Notes under the pieces: model-generated
Database searches by the model: none
The model's input: only the letters and a program-made list of their open reading frames with translations
What the model was told of the DNA's origin: nothing
Shown: positions 53,965 through 64,000 of the stretch, piece by piece
Numbering within the stretch: the first letter of the stretch is position 1
Layout of the letters: every line of letters begins with the position of its first letter
NCBI RefSeq assembly: GCF_900184035.1
Contig: NZ_FXWP01000026.1
Span: 62,001 to 126,000 of the forward strand
From: Kosakonia pseudosacchari
GTDB taxonomy: Bacteria > Pseudomonadota > Gammaproteobacteria > Enterobacterales > Enterobacteriaceae
Direction: 5' to 3'
Length of the DNA stretch: 64,000 bases
Made by a program: the position numbers and the translations under genes

Positions 53965-53993
53965 GCCGGGCAGCCATTGATGCGCTGCCCGGC
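53965..53993. terminator. Inverted repeat between convergent yjcE and cidR
   Basis: Arms gccgggcagc (53965-53974) and gctgcccggc (53984-53993) form a strong hairpin between two convergent genes. No T-run, so it may act as a Rho-dependent or processing signal for both. Confidence 0.55.
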
Positions 53994-54005
53994 CAGTTAA
54001 CCCCG

Positions 54006-54899
54006 CTACTCGCTTTTCTTATCCAGCCAGAACCCTTCACAACACTGCAGCCACGCCTGCGCACTGCGTGAAAGGTAAACGCCGTCGCGCCAAATCATGC
54101 CTAACTCCCAGCGCAAGTCGCTCTGGAGCGGGATCCAGCGCAAGTTCTGCTTATCCAGCCGCTGGCAGACCGGCTCCGGCAGAATGGCAATGCCCACGCC
54201 CGCTTGCACCATGGCGGCGAGAAAATCCCACTGACCGCTGCGTACGGCGATACGCGGCTTCACGCCATGCTGTTGAAACAGCAGCATGAGCTGGCGGCTT
54301 AAGGCGAAATCTTCGTTGTAGATCAGCAGCGGATGTTCAGCGAGCTCCTCTGGCGTGACCACTTCACGTTCAAGCCAACTGCCGGAACGCGGCACCAGCA
54401 CGCACATTGCATGGCTAAACAGCGGCAGGGTAGCCAGGCCACTCTCTTCCTCGACCGGCAGCGCCGTCATCGCCACATCCAGCTCACCGTTGCTCACGGC
54501 TTGCTGTACGGTCAGGCCGCCAAACTCGGCAATTTTCAGTTCCACACCGGGGTAGCGCTGGCTGAACAAGTTGATCGGCCCGGCCATCAACATGCCGACC
54601 ATCGGTGGAATGCCGAGGCGCAAAACACCTTTGTTCAGGTGGTTGATGTCGCCAAGTTCGGTTTCTAACTGGCGAAACTCCGCGAGGATGGCGAGGCCGC
54701 GCTCATACACCACGCGGCCGGTATCGGTGAGTAAGAGTTTGCGCCCGTCACGGATAAGCAGGGTGCAGTTCAGCTCATCTTCGAGGTTTTTCAGCATCTT
54801 GCTGATGGTCGGTTGCGTCACAAACAGGCGCTCCGCCGCGCGGGTGAAACTTTGCTGGCGTACCACCTCCACAAAATAGCGCAGCGTTCTGATGTCCAT
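54006..54899 (-). CDS. LysR-family regulator of the cidAB-type operon
   Basis: This 297-residue LysR regulator has an N-terminal winged helix (FTRAAERLFVTQPTISKMLKNLE) and a C-terminal effector-binding domain (RLGIPPMVGMLMAGP, LDVAMTALPVEEESG). It is divergent from cidA with a 100-bp gap that must hold both promoters; TATACT near 54962 could be the cidA -10. By position it matches CidR, which in other bacteria responds to acetate and overflow metabolism, fitting the nearby acs and actP genes. Ligand is not deducible. Confidence 0.88.
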   Translation of the reverse strand: MDIRTLRYFVEVVRQQSFTRAAERLFVTQPTISKMLKNLEDELNCTLLIRDGRKLLLTDTGRVVYERGLAILAEFRQLETELGDINHLNKGVLRLGIPPMVGMLMAGPINLFSQRYPGVELKIAEFGGLTVQQAVSNGELDVAMTALPVEEESGLATLPLFSHAMCVLVPRSGSWLEREVVTPEELAEHPLLIYNEDFALSRQLMLLFQQHGVKPRIAVRSGQWDFLAAMVQAGVGIAILPEPVCQRLDKQNLRWIPLQSDLRWELGMIWRDGVYLSRSAQAWLQCCEGFWLDKKSE

Positions 54900-54999
54900 A
54901 ATTATTCCTTAGAACTATGTATGCGATGAGTTTAATTCATTTCAGTAGCGCATTGGGGCTCTCTATACTGGCCGCCTGCTTATTTGATGGAAAATCATT

Positions 55000-55410
55000 A
55001 TGGACGTGGCGTTAAGCCGTGTTACGCCTGCCCTTGTGCGTCGTTTACAGGTTCCGGTACAGGTGGTGCTTTATGCCGGGCTGTTTATCTTTGCGCAATA
55101 CCTGGTTCAATGGCTGCATCTGCCGCTTCCCGCCAATCTGGTGGGAATGATACTGCTGTTGGGGTTGATACTTTGTCGGGTGATCCCGCTTAGTTGGGTA
55201 CGTGCCGGTGCGCATTGGCTGCTGGCGGAAATGCTGCTGTTCTTTGTGCCTGCGGTGGTCGCCGTGGTTAATTACGCACAACTGTTGATGGTAGAAGGCT
55301 GGCGCATTTTTATGGTGATCGGTTTGAGTACGCTTTTGGTGCTCGGTGCCACTGCCTGGGTGGTGGATAAAGTCTATCGCTTTGAACTCAGCAGGTTGAA
55401 AAATGAGTGA
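55000..55410 (+). CDS. CidA/LrgA-family holin-like membrane protein
   Basis: This 136-residue protein has four hydrophobic segments (VVLYAGLFIFAQYLVQW, VGMILLLGLILCRVIPL, LLFFVPAVVAVVNYAQL, IFMVIGLSTLLVLGATAWVV). CidA/LrgA proteins work with CidB/LrgB and have been linked to murein hydrolase control, cell lysis and, more recently, pyruvate transport. It overlaps the cidB-type gene by 8 bp and is read divergently from the LysR gene. Confidence 0.88.
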   Translation: MDVALSRVTPALVRRLQVPVQVVLYAGLFIFAQYLVQWLHLPLPANLVGMILLLGLILCRVIPLSWVRAGAHWLLAEMLLFFVPAVVAVVNYAQLLMVEGWRIFMVIGLSTLLVLGATAWVVDKVYRFELSRLKNE

Positions 55411-56092
55411 TTTCGCCTTGAGCCTGCTGTGCCTGGCGATGACGCTGGTGTGCTATTTCCTCAATAAACGTCTCTACCGACGTTTTCGAAAATTGCCGCT
55501 GATGCCGCTGGTATTCACGCCGCTGCTGTTGGTGCTAATGCTGGTGTTCGGCCATATCTCCTGGCAGGACTACATAGGTGAATCCCACTGGCTGATGTGG
55601 CTGTTGGGGCCTGCGACCATCGCTTTCGCCGTACCGGTGTATGACAACCTGGCGATTATTCGCCGCCACTGGATGTCGCTTTCGGCGGGCGTAATCACCG
55701 CTTCGGTGGTGGCGGTGACCAGCTCGGTTTGGCTGGCGCGCCTGTTTACGCTGCCGGATGAGATCCAGCGCAGCCTCGCGGTGCGTTCAATCACTACGCC
55801 TTTTGCGCTGGCGGCCGCCGGGCCGATTGGTGGCCAGCCGGATCTGGTGGCGCTGTTTGTAGTGGTCACCGGTGTGTTTGGCATGGCGGTTGGCGATGTG
55901 CTGTTTCTGCGCTTATCGATTCGCGAAGGGGTGGCGAAAGGCGCGGGCTTTGGCGCAGCCTCACACGGCGCGGGCACCGCACGTTCTTATGAGCTCGGTC
56001 AGCAGGAGGGCGTGGTCGCAAGCCTGGTGATGATGCTTTCCGGTGTGGTGATGGTGCTGGCAGCACCCTTGATCGCCCGCGTGATGTTTTAG
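55403..56092 (+). CDS. CidB/LrgB-family membrane protein
   Basis: This 229-residue polytopic inner-membrane protein has about six to seven segments. Family blocks FAVPVYDNLAIIRRHW, RSITTPFALAAAGPIGGQP and GFGAASHGAGTARSYELG are clear. It is the partner of the preceding CidA-type protein and forms a two-gene operon with it. A hairpin follows immediately. Confidence 0.9.
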   Translation: MSDFALSLLCLAMTLVCYFLNKRLYRRFRKLPLMPLVFTPLLLVLMLVFGHISWQDYIGESHWLMWLLGPATIAFAVPVYDNLAIIRRHWMSLSAGVITASVVAVTSSVWLARLFTLPDEIQRSLAVRSITTPFALAAAGPIGGQPDLVALFVVVTGVFGMAVGDVLFLRLSIREGVAKGAGFGAASHGAGTARSYELGQQEGVVASLVMMLSGVVMVLAAPLIARVMF

Positions 56093-56115
56093 CTCCCCGC
56101 CGTACAACGGGGAGC
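56092..56115. terminator. Hairpin between convergent cidB-type and oxidoreductase genes
   Basis: Arms gctccccg (56092-56099) and cggggagc (56108-56115). It overlaps the end of the cidB-type stop region and lies seven bases from the oxidoreductase stop. No T-run. Confidence 0.5.
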
Positions 56116-56122
56116 CGGAAGG

Positions 56123-57418
56123 TCACTGCTTTTTCAGCCTTGCAACCAGTTCGAACTCGTTAAAGTTAACCGGGCGTTGTTGCTGCATGGAAATGTTCCC
56201 GGCAATGCCGGTCAGGATCGACATTGCACCGGCGCGATGATCGGCGGCGCGTTGCAGCGGGTCGTGGCCCGGTGTACCAAATAAGTCCGCCAGCATGGCG
56301 TTATCACCGCCGCCGTGGCCGCCTTCGCCAAGGGTAAAATCCGCTTTCCACGGTGCGGCAAACATCGGAAACACGGTGATGTCGCAGGATTCCAGGCTGC
56401 CTTCATTGGCGCGCTCGCCGCCGGCGTTAACGTAGGATTTCTCGACGATTTTCATCTCCAGCCGCCCCTGGCTGCCGTTAAATACCACGTTTAACCCTTC
56501 CCACGGCAAGTAAGTGTTGAGTGAATAACTCAACTGGCACTGGTTCTGGTATTTCACCAGCACCGACAACGTATCTTCAATGGTAATGCCGTCGCTGAAT
56601 ACGCTCTGGTCGCGCCAGTAGTTATCTTCATGTTCCGCATCGAGATAGAGCGCTTTTAACTGCGGATTGTCGGCCATATGGAGGGCAAACGGATCATCGT
56701 CAGCAGCGGCATAGCCGTGCGTGCGCGGGTAAAACTGCGTGACGCCGCGTTTTTCGGCGTTCTCTTTGCCATAAAAACGCAGCCCGCCTTCGGCATACAC
56801 CCGCTGCGGGTAGCTGTTGAGCCAGAAGTTCATCAGATCAAAATGGTGCGTCGATTTATGCACCAGCAGCCCGCCGCTGTTGCGCTTTTCCCGGTGCCAG
56901 CGGCGGAAATAATCGGCGCCATGCTCGGTATTCAGCAGCCATTCGAAATGCACGGAGTAGACGTCGCCGATGGTGTTGTTCATCAGCAACTCGCGCACTT
57001 TACTGTGGTGCGGCGCATAGCGGTAATTAAACGCTACGCGCACGGTTTTGCCGGTCTGCTCAATGGCATCGAGAATACGCAGCGCGCGCTGTTCGTCGAT
57101 GGTCATGGGTTTTTCAGTGATCACATCGCAGCCTGCGTGTAACGCCCGCACAATATAGTCGTCATGGGTTCTGTCCATGGTGGTGACGATAACAACGTCT
57201 GGGCGGGTTTCGCGGATCATCGCTTCAAACTGCGCTGCTTTCCACGTGGAAACGGGCGGTGCGTCTTCGTTTTGTAAGAGCTGGTTGGCGTAGTCCATAC
57301 GCGTCTGATTGCTGTCGCAAAACGCCACCATGCGGGCATTCTCTTTCCACTGCCCGCCAATGGCGGAAATATACAGCCCGGCGCGCCCGCCGGTTCCCAC
57401 TAAAGCATATTTTTTCAT
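56123..57418 (-). CDS. Gfo/Idh/MocA-family NAD(P)-dependent oxidoreductase
   Basis: This 431-residue protein has an N-terminal Rossmann domain (GTGGRAG at 8-14, FCDSNQTR) and the catalytic-lysine motif ITEKPM. The C-terminal alpha/beta domain binds the substrate, usually a sugar or polyol (LVHKSTHHFDLMNFWLN, EWLLNTEHGADYFRRWH). The start at 57418 gives the conserved MKKYALVGTGGRAG terminus; the frame continues to 57550 without a better start. It stands alone between the cidAB-type operon and actP on the minus strand. Substrate unknown; the family covers inositol, glucose and sialic-acid-type compounds. Confidence 0.85.
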   Translation of the reverse strand: MKKYALVGTGGRAGLYISAIGGQWKENARMVAFCDSNQTRMDYANQLLQNEDAPPVSTWKAAQFEAMIRETRPDVVIVTTMDRTHDDYIVRALHAGCDVITEKPMTIDEQRALRILDAIEQTGKTVRVAFNYRYAPHHSKVRELLMNNTIGDVYSVHFEWLLNTEHGADYFRRWHREKRNSGGLLVHKSTHHFDLMNFWLNSYPQRVYAEGGLRFYGKENAEKRGVTQFYPRTHGYAAADDDPFALHMADNPQLKALYLDAEHEDNYWRDQSVFSDGITIEDTLSVLVKYQNQCQLSYSLNTYLPWEGLNVVFNGSQGRLEMKIVEKSYVNAGGERANEGSLESCDITVFPMFAAPWKADFTLGEGGHGGGDNAMLADLFGTPGHDPLQRAADHRAGAMSILTGIAGNISMQQQRPVNFNEFELVARLKKQ

Positions 57419-57540
57419 CACAGCCTCTTCAGTCATAAATGAATTAACGTGCTGATGTATTAAAAACACCGTTTCAATAAGCTGAAGGTACTGTAGCGCG
57501 CTGGTGCGAGAGGGGTAGCGAAAAGGCGGGAAAGTGTGAT

Positions 57541-57562
57541 CCCCGGCCATTACTGACCGGGG
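57541..57562 (-). terminator. Hairpin after actP
   Basis: Arms ccccgg (57541-57546) and ccgggg (57557-57562), nine bases beyond the actP stop on the minus strand. T-run is weak. Confidence 0.5.
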
Positions 57563-57570
57563 TAGAAAGA

Positions 57571-59531
<1,961 letters not shown>

Positions 59532-59730
59532 AGAATTCTCCAGAGGTCTCCCCGTTGTCCTGCGCGCTGCCGGTCAGGTGGCCGCACGCGCCCGCCCCAG
59601 TCACATCGTTATCGTTGCGCCTGGGATCTGCGCGTTTGCCGCTTTCCTGCAACACGAAATCCATTAGGGATTGTAGGGTGAGGTGATTGTTTCCTCTCCT
59701 TGCAAGGAGAGCGTTATGGTTGCGTTTGCC

Positions 59731-59763
59731 GCCGGATAAGACGCTTTCGCGCCGCTATCCGGC
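59731..59763. repeat. REP (repetitive extragenic palindrome) in the acs-yjcH gap
   Basis: The element starts gccggataagacgc and ends gccgctatccggc, the classic enterobacterial REP palindrome. It lies just downstream of acs within the operon, where REPs usually stabilise upstream mRNA. The rest of the 59532-59778 gap has no gene. Confidence 0.85.
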
Positions 59764-59778
59764 AGGGTTTTTCGAGTA

Positions 59779-61737
59779 TTACGATGGCATGGTAATGGCC
59801 TGCTTCTCTTCGAGCAGTTTTTCCACTACGCCAGGATCGGCGAGCGTTGAGGTATCGCCGAGATTGCTGGTATCGCCAGCGGCGATTTTGCGCAGAATAC
59901 GGCGCATGATTTTGCCGGAGCGGGTTTTCGGCAGTGAGTCTGTCCAGTGCAGCACATCCGGCGTCGCCAGCGGACCAATCTCTTTACGCACCCAGTTACG
60001 CACTTCGGTGTACAACTCCGGCGACGGTTCTTCGCCGTGGTTGAGCGTGACGTACGCGTAAATGGCCTGGCCTTTAATATTGTGTGGAATGCCCACGACC
60101 GCCGCTTCGGCGATTTTCGGGTGCGACACCAGCGCCGATTCGATCTCCGCCGTTCCCAGACGGTGGCCGGAGACGTTCAGCACGTCATCCACGCGACCGG
60201 TGATCCAGTAGTAGCCATCTTCGTCACGGCGCGCGCCGTCACCGCTGAAGTACATGTTTTTGAAGGTGGAGAAATAGGTCTGCTCAAAGCGCTCGTGATC
60301 GCCAAACAGCGTACGCGCCTGACCCGGCCAGGAGTCGGTGATCACCAGGTTACCTTCGGTCGCGCCATCGAGCGCGTTACCTTCGTTATCCACCAGCGCA
60401 GGCTGCACGCCAAAGAACGGGCGCGTGGCGGAACCGGCTTTCAACTGGGTAGCACCAGGCAGCGGGGTGATCATAAAGCCGCCGGTTTCCGTCTGCCACC
60501 ATGTGTCCATGACCGGGCATTTACCGTTACCGATTTTCGACCAGTACCACTCCCAGGCTTCCGGGTTAATCGGCTCGCCCACGGAACCGAGGATCCGCAG
60601 CGAAGATCGGCTGGTGCCGTCAATCGCTTTATCCCCTTCCGCCATCAGCGCACGAATGGCGGTTGGCGCGGTATAGAGAATGTTGACGTTGTGTTTGTCC
60701 ACCACCTGGCTCATGCGTGCCGGGGTCGGCCAGTTCGGCACACCTTCAAACATCAGCGTGATGGCACCGCAGGCCAGCGGCCCGTAGAGCAAGTAGCTGT
60801 GCCCGGTGACCCAACCGACATCGGCGGTACACCAATAGACATCGCCCGGATGGTAATCGAAGACATATTTAAAGGTTGAGGCGGCATAGACCAGGTAACC
60901 ACCGGTGGTATGCAGCACGCCTTTCGGTTTCCCGGTAGAGCCTGAGGTGTAAAGGATAAATAGCGGATCTTCCGCTCCTACTTCGACTGGCTCATGCTGA
61001 TCGCTGGCGTTTGCAGTCAGATCACTCCACCACAGATCGCGCCCTTCGTGCCAGTCGATGTTGCCGCCGGTACGTTTTAGCACCACGACATGCTCGACGC
61101 TGTTGACGTTCGGGTTTTTCAGCGCGTCATCAACGTTTTTCTTCAGCGGGATGTTGCGCCCGGCACGGACACCTTCGTCGGCGGTGATCACCAGTCGCGA
61201 ACTGGAGTCAATGATGCGTCCGGCGACCGCTTCCGGCGAGAAGCCGCCGAAAATCACCGAATGCACCGCGCCAATACGCGCACAGGCGAGCATCGCCACG
61301 GCGGCTTCCGGCACCATCGGCATATAAATAGCCACTACGTCGCCCTTCTTAATGCCCAGTGAAACCAGTACATTGGCGAAGCGGCAAACATCGCGGTGCA
61401 GCTCACGGTAGGTGATAAGCCTGCTCTGGCTGGCGTCATCACCTTCCCAAATAATGGCCGTTTGATCGCCGCGTTCGGCGAGGTGGCGGTCGAGGCAGTT
61501 GGCCGCCAGATTCAGCGTGCCGTCTTCATACCATTTAATCGAAATATTGCCCGGTGCGAAGGAGGTGTTTTTCACCTTCTTGTAAGGCTTGATCCAGTCG
61601 AGGATTTTGCCTTGCTCGCCCCAGAATGTGTCAGGGTCAGTTACCGATTGCTGGTATTTGGCCTCATACTGCTCCGGATTTATCAGGCAACGTTCCGCAA
61701 TATTGGCGGGAATATCGTGTTTATGTATTTGGCTCAT
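59779..61737 (-). CDS. acs: Acetyl-CoA synthetase Acs
   Basis: This 652-residue enzyme converts acetate, ATP and CoA to acetyl-CoA through acetyl-AMP and is the high-affinity route for acetate use. The AMP-binding P-loop [11 protein letters not shown], the WWQTETGG block, and the C-terminal [11 protein letters not shown] with the catalytic lysine that is acetylated to switch the enzyme off are all present. Length equals the E. coli enzyme. AAGGAGAG is the ribosome site. First gene of acs-yjcH-actP, divergent from gltP; in E. coli CRP and Fis control this promoter. Confidence 0.98.
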   Translation of the reverse strand: MSQIHKHDIPANIAERCLINPEQYEAKYQQSVTDPDTFWGEQGKILDWIKPYKKVKNTSFAPGNISIKWYEDGTLNLAANCLDRHLAERGDQTAIIWEGDDASQSRLITYRELHRDVCRFANVLVSLGIKKGDVVAIYMPMVPEAAVAMLACARIGAVHSVIFGGFSPEAVAGRIIDSSSRLVITADEGVRAGRNIPLKKNVDDALKNPNVNSVEHVVVLKRTGGNIDWHEGRDLWWSDLTANASDQHEPVEVGAEDPLFILYTSGSTGKPKGVLHTTGGYLVYAASTFKYVFDYHPGDVYWCTADVGWVTGHSYLLYGPLACGAITLMFEGVPNWPTPARMSQVVDKHNVNILYTAPTAIRALMAEGDKAIDGTSRSSLRILGSVGEPINPEAWEWYWSKIGNGKCPVMDTWWQTETGGFMITPLPGATQLKAGSATRPFFGVQPALVDNEGNALDGATEGNLVITDSWPGQARTLFGDHERFEQTYFSTFKNMYFSGDGARRDEDGYYWITGRVDDVLNVSGHRLGTAEIESALVSHPKIAEAAVVGIPHNIKGQAIYAYVTLNHGEEPSPELYTEVRNWVRKEIGPLATPDVLHWTDSLPKTRSGKIMRRILRKIAAGDTSNLGDTSTLADPGVVEKLLEEKQAITMPS

Positions 61738-62421
61738 GGCGATTGCTCTCCTTGTAAGATGTTAATAATATGTCACAAGAACGTTAATTGTAGGGCCTTT
61801 GCCAGCTTTGTTTACTATTTGCGCGATAGATCACGCATTAAATGAATTGTGCAAAAAGCGAGCAAAATAAATGTGCTGGTGCGCGGAAGAACGCAAAAGG
61901 GTGAGACGAAAAGAAAGGCACTTCATAACAGCAAGTTATGAAAGGTGACAATTCGATTACGCTTCCTACCGGCGTAAAAATTCACGCTGCTGCAAGCCTA
62001 TGAAAATCCATCACGTAATCAGTAGGGTGATAATGGTTTGTCTGCTGAATTATTCACTGCGTTAACCACGAATAGCAGACGAATTTTTGGCTAGCGTTGC
62101 CCATAACGGCATTTTTAGTGATTAAAAAATGCGCAAATGAACGAATTGTGCGTAATAATTTCCAGACGTAAATATTGGAATTAGGGCCAGTGAAAAGTTT
62201 TTCATAACAAAGAGTTATTTATAATAACTGGAATAAAAGGCGGCTTTTAAGTAAAAATTCAGTCAAACCCCCTCCCGGTATAGGGTTGCGCGTTACACCC
62301 TGCAAATGATACTGATAATGCGCGTTAAAAAACCCCGCAATACTGCGCGACGTGAATCATACCCTTTCAGTATGTGTCGTTCCGTGCCTGGAATGGCGCT
62401 TCATTGAGGATGTCTGTAGTT
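61738..62421. other. Divergent control region between acs and gltP
   Basis: No gene is supported in these 684 bp. The acs side has a minus-strand TATTAT -10-like box near 61770 with TTGTGACA just before it. An 8-bp inverted repeat ttcataac/gttatgaa lies at 61922-61942. The stretch is AT-rich in its centre. In E. coli the nrf operon occupies this position, so the region may be a deletion joint or the ancestral arrangement. Confidence 0.6.
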
Positions 62422-63735
62422 ATGAAAAACATGAAAATCAGCCTGGCCTGGCAGATTCTGCTAGCCCTTGTGCTGGGTATTCTTTTGGGTAGTTATTTGC
62501 ACTACCACAGCGACAGCCGCGAATGGCTGATTGCGAATCTCCTGTCTCCGGCGGGCGATATCTTTATCCATTTGATCAAAATGATTGTCGTGCCGATTGT
62601 TATCTCGACGCTGATTGTCGGCATTGCAGGCGTTGGCGACGCAAAACAGCTTGGCCGTATCGGCGCCAAGACCATCATCTATTTCGAAGTGATCACTACG
62701 GTGGCGATTATTCTCGGCATCACGCTGGCGAATGTGTTCCAGCCGGGCGCGGGCATTGATATGTCGCAACTGGCGACGGTGGATATTTCGAAATACCAAA
62801 GCACCACCGCGGATGTGCAAAGCCACGCCCACGGCCTGATGGGGACGATCTTATCGCTGGTGCCGACCAATATCGTCGCGTCAATGGCGAAGGGCGACAT
62901 GCTGCCGATCATCTTCTTCTCGGTGCTGTTTGGTTTGGGGCTTTCCTCGCTGCCAGCTTCGCACCGCGAACCGCTGGTCACCGTGTTCCGCTCTATTTCC
63001 GAAACCATGTTTAAAGTCACCCATATGGTGATGCGCTATGCGCCGGTCGGCGTGTTTGCGCTGATCTCCGTCACGGTGGCGAACTTTGGTTTTGCCTCGC
63101 TGTGGCCGCTGGCAAAGCTGGTGATTCTGGTCTATTTCGCCATTCTGTTCTTTGCGCTGGTGGTGCTCGGCATTGTGGCGCGCGTATGCGGGCTGAGCAT
63201 CTGGATTTTGATCCGCATCCTGAAAGATGAACTGATTCTGGCGTACTCCACCGCCAGCTCGGAAAGTGTGTTGCCGCGTATTATCGAGAAGATGGAAGCC
63301 TATGGCGCGCCGGCGTCGATCACCAGTTTCGTGGTGCCGACCGGTTACTCCTTTAACCTTGATGGCTCGACGCTGTACCAGAGCATTGCGGCTATCTTTA
63401 TTGCACAGTTGTATGGCATTGACCTGTCGCTGTGGCAGGAAATCATCCTTGTGCTGACGCTGATGGTGACCTCAAAAGGTATCGCCGGTGTGCCGGGTGT
63501 CTCCTTTGTGGTATTGCTGGCGACGCTGGGTAGTGTCGGTATTCCGCTGGAAGGTCTGGCGTTTATCGCCGGTGTGGACCGTATCCTCGATATGGCGCGT
63601 ACAGCGCTAAACGTGGTGGGCAATGCGCTGGCGGTGCTGGTGATTGCTAAGTGGGAACACAAATTTGACCGCAAAAAAGCGCGCGCTTATGAGCGCGAAA
63701 TGTTGGGCAAATTTGATAAAACCGCCGATCAGTAA
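62422..63735 (+). CDS. gltP: Glutamate/aspartate:proton symporter GltP
   Basis: This 437-residue member of the DAACS family imports glutamate and aspartate with protons. It has the same length as E. coli GltP and near-identical sequence, including the serine-rich re-entrant loop ILAYSTASSESVLPRI, the GYSFNLDGSTLYQS motif and the GVPGVSFVVLLATLGSVG block. The start at 62422 gives MKNMKISLAWQILLA, matching E. coli MKNIKFSLAWQI. Upstream in-frame starts at 62374 and 62410 lack a good ribosome site. Confidence 0.96.
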   Translation: MKNMKISLAWQILLALVLGILLGSYLHYHSDSREWLIANLLSPAGDIFIHLIKMIVVPIVISTLIVGIAGVGDAKQLGRIGAKTIIYFEVITTVAIILGITLANVFQPGAGIDMSQLATVDISKYQSTTADVQSHAHGLMGTILSLVPTNIVASMAKGDMLPIIFFSVLFGLGLSSLPASHREPLVTVFRSISETMFKVTHMVMRYAPVGVFALISVTVANFGFASLWPLAKLVILVYFAILFFALVVLGIVARVCGLSIWILIRILKDELILAYSTASSESVLPRIIEKMEAYGAPASITSFVVPTGYSFNLDGSTLYQSIAAIFIAQLYGIDLSLWQEIILVLTLMVTSKGIAGVPGVSFVVLLATLGSVGIPLEGLAFIAGVDRILDMARTALNVVGNALAVLVIAKWEHKFDRKKARAYEREMLGKFDKTADQ

Positions 63736-63742
63736 GTTTATC

Positions 63743-63769
63743 AATCCCTCCTTTATGGAGGGATTTTCA
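63743..63769 (+). terminator. Terminator of gltP
   Basis: Perfect 9-bp arms aatccctcc (63743-63751) and ggagggatt (63757-63765), loop tttat, followed by ttc, eight bases after the gltP stop. Confidence 0.85.
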
Positions 63770-63901
63770 TAAAGGGCGGCATTTCCTTGCCCTTGCGATA
63801 CGCCTGGCGAACGCAGGATCGCTTTCAGACCGGTTCATCTGGATACCACGGCCTGTCAGGCGAGAGAGGATCCCCCGGCAGGGCGTGGAAGCGGCAGATC
63901 G

Positions 63902-64000
63902 CTAATCAATAAAACTATTGATACCCAGCGTCTGTTGCAAAAACGCTTTGCCTGTGGGCGTAACCAGCAGCACACGCGGTTCATGCGCTTTGATAAGAAA
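63902..64000 (-). CDS. C-terminal end of a possible winged-helix (ArsR-like) regulator, cut by the window edge
   Basis: The minus strand is open from base 64000 to a TAG stop at 63902, encoding 32 residues: a strand EPRVLLVTPTGK, then AFLQQTLGIN and the end SFID. The pattern of an aliphatic strand, TPTG turn and short helix ending in LGI is what the C-terminus of ArsR-type winged-helix regulators looks like, but 32 residues are too few to be sure. It converges on gltP, with about 130 bp of gene-free sequence between. Confidence 0.5.
   Translation of the reverse strand, partial: FLIKAHEPRVLLVTPTGKAFLQQTLGINSFID

Overview
The window is chromosomal DNA from a member of the Enterobacteriaceae. 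The backbone genes match the Escherichia coli order aphA–yjbQ–yjbR–uvrA–ssb–yjcB–pdeC–soxS/soxR–ghxP–yjcE and acs–yjcH–actP/gltP with near-identical proteins. Differences from E. coli point to a relative such as Kosakonia, Enterobacter or Phytobacter: a mig-14-like gene, a glutathione transferase beside soxR, a cidR/cidAB locus, and no nrf operon between acs and gltP. The genus is inferred from gene content only.

Layout. Positions 1-6871 hold aphA (3' part), yjbQ, a mig-14-like gene facing an orphan AdeR-like response regulator, yjbR, uvrA and ssb, with a LexA box between uvrA and ssb. Positions 6919-44555 are an accessory region of about 37.6 kb inserted between ssb and yjcB, which are neighbours in E. 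coli. Positions 44556-64000 return to backbone: yjcB, an added GGDEF cyclase, pdeC, soxS/soxR, a GST gene, ghxP, yjcE, cidR/cidAB, a Gfo/Idh/MocA oxidoreductase, actP-yjcH-acs, gltP and the tail of a possible winged-helix regulator.

The accessory region has four parts. (1) A polar/sulfur amino-acid ABC importer (7199-9438, minus strand). (2) An orphan type VI secretion cargo module (10060-18545): vgrG, a TPR protein, a 42-residue membrane peptide too short for routine calling, an Rhs protein whose tip resembles a GIY-YIG nuclease, and an Imm26-like immunity gene. These genes overlap or nearly touch. (3) A Tc (insecticidal toxin complex) locus (19715-35874) behind a long AT-rich leader: a complete TcA subunit, then a TcB subunit. 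(4) A LacI-regulated importer with a metallo-beta-lactamase-fold hydrolase and an inositol-monophosphatase-like enzyme (36452-43044), followed by a possible clan-CD peptidase-like protein.

The most unusual object is the TcB gene. Its first ~1400 residues are a normal TcB. At the point where a TcC (Rhs shell plus toxin) normally follows, the reading frame instead continues for ~1455 residues as ten bacterial Ig-like domains and two intimin/invasin-type C-type-lectin-like domains. Part of this tail is a near-identical in-frame tandem duplication. No TcC is present in the window. The locus therefore looks like a Tc injector whose cocoon/toxin half has been replaced by an adhesin-like array. A hairpin between tcA and tcB, three evenly spaced repeats in the leader, and a base-composition break inside tcA at the receptor-binding region are further features of this locus.
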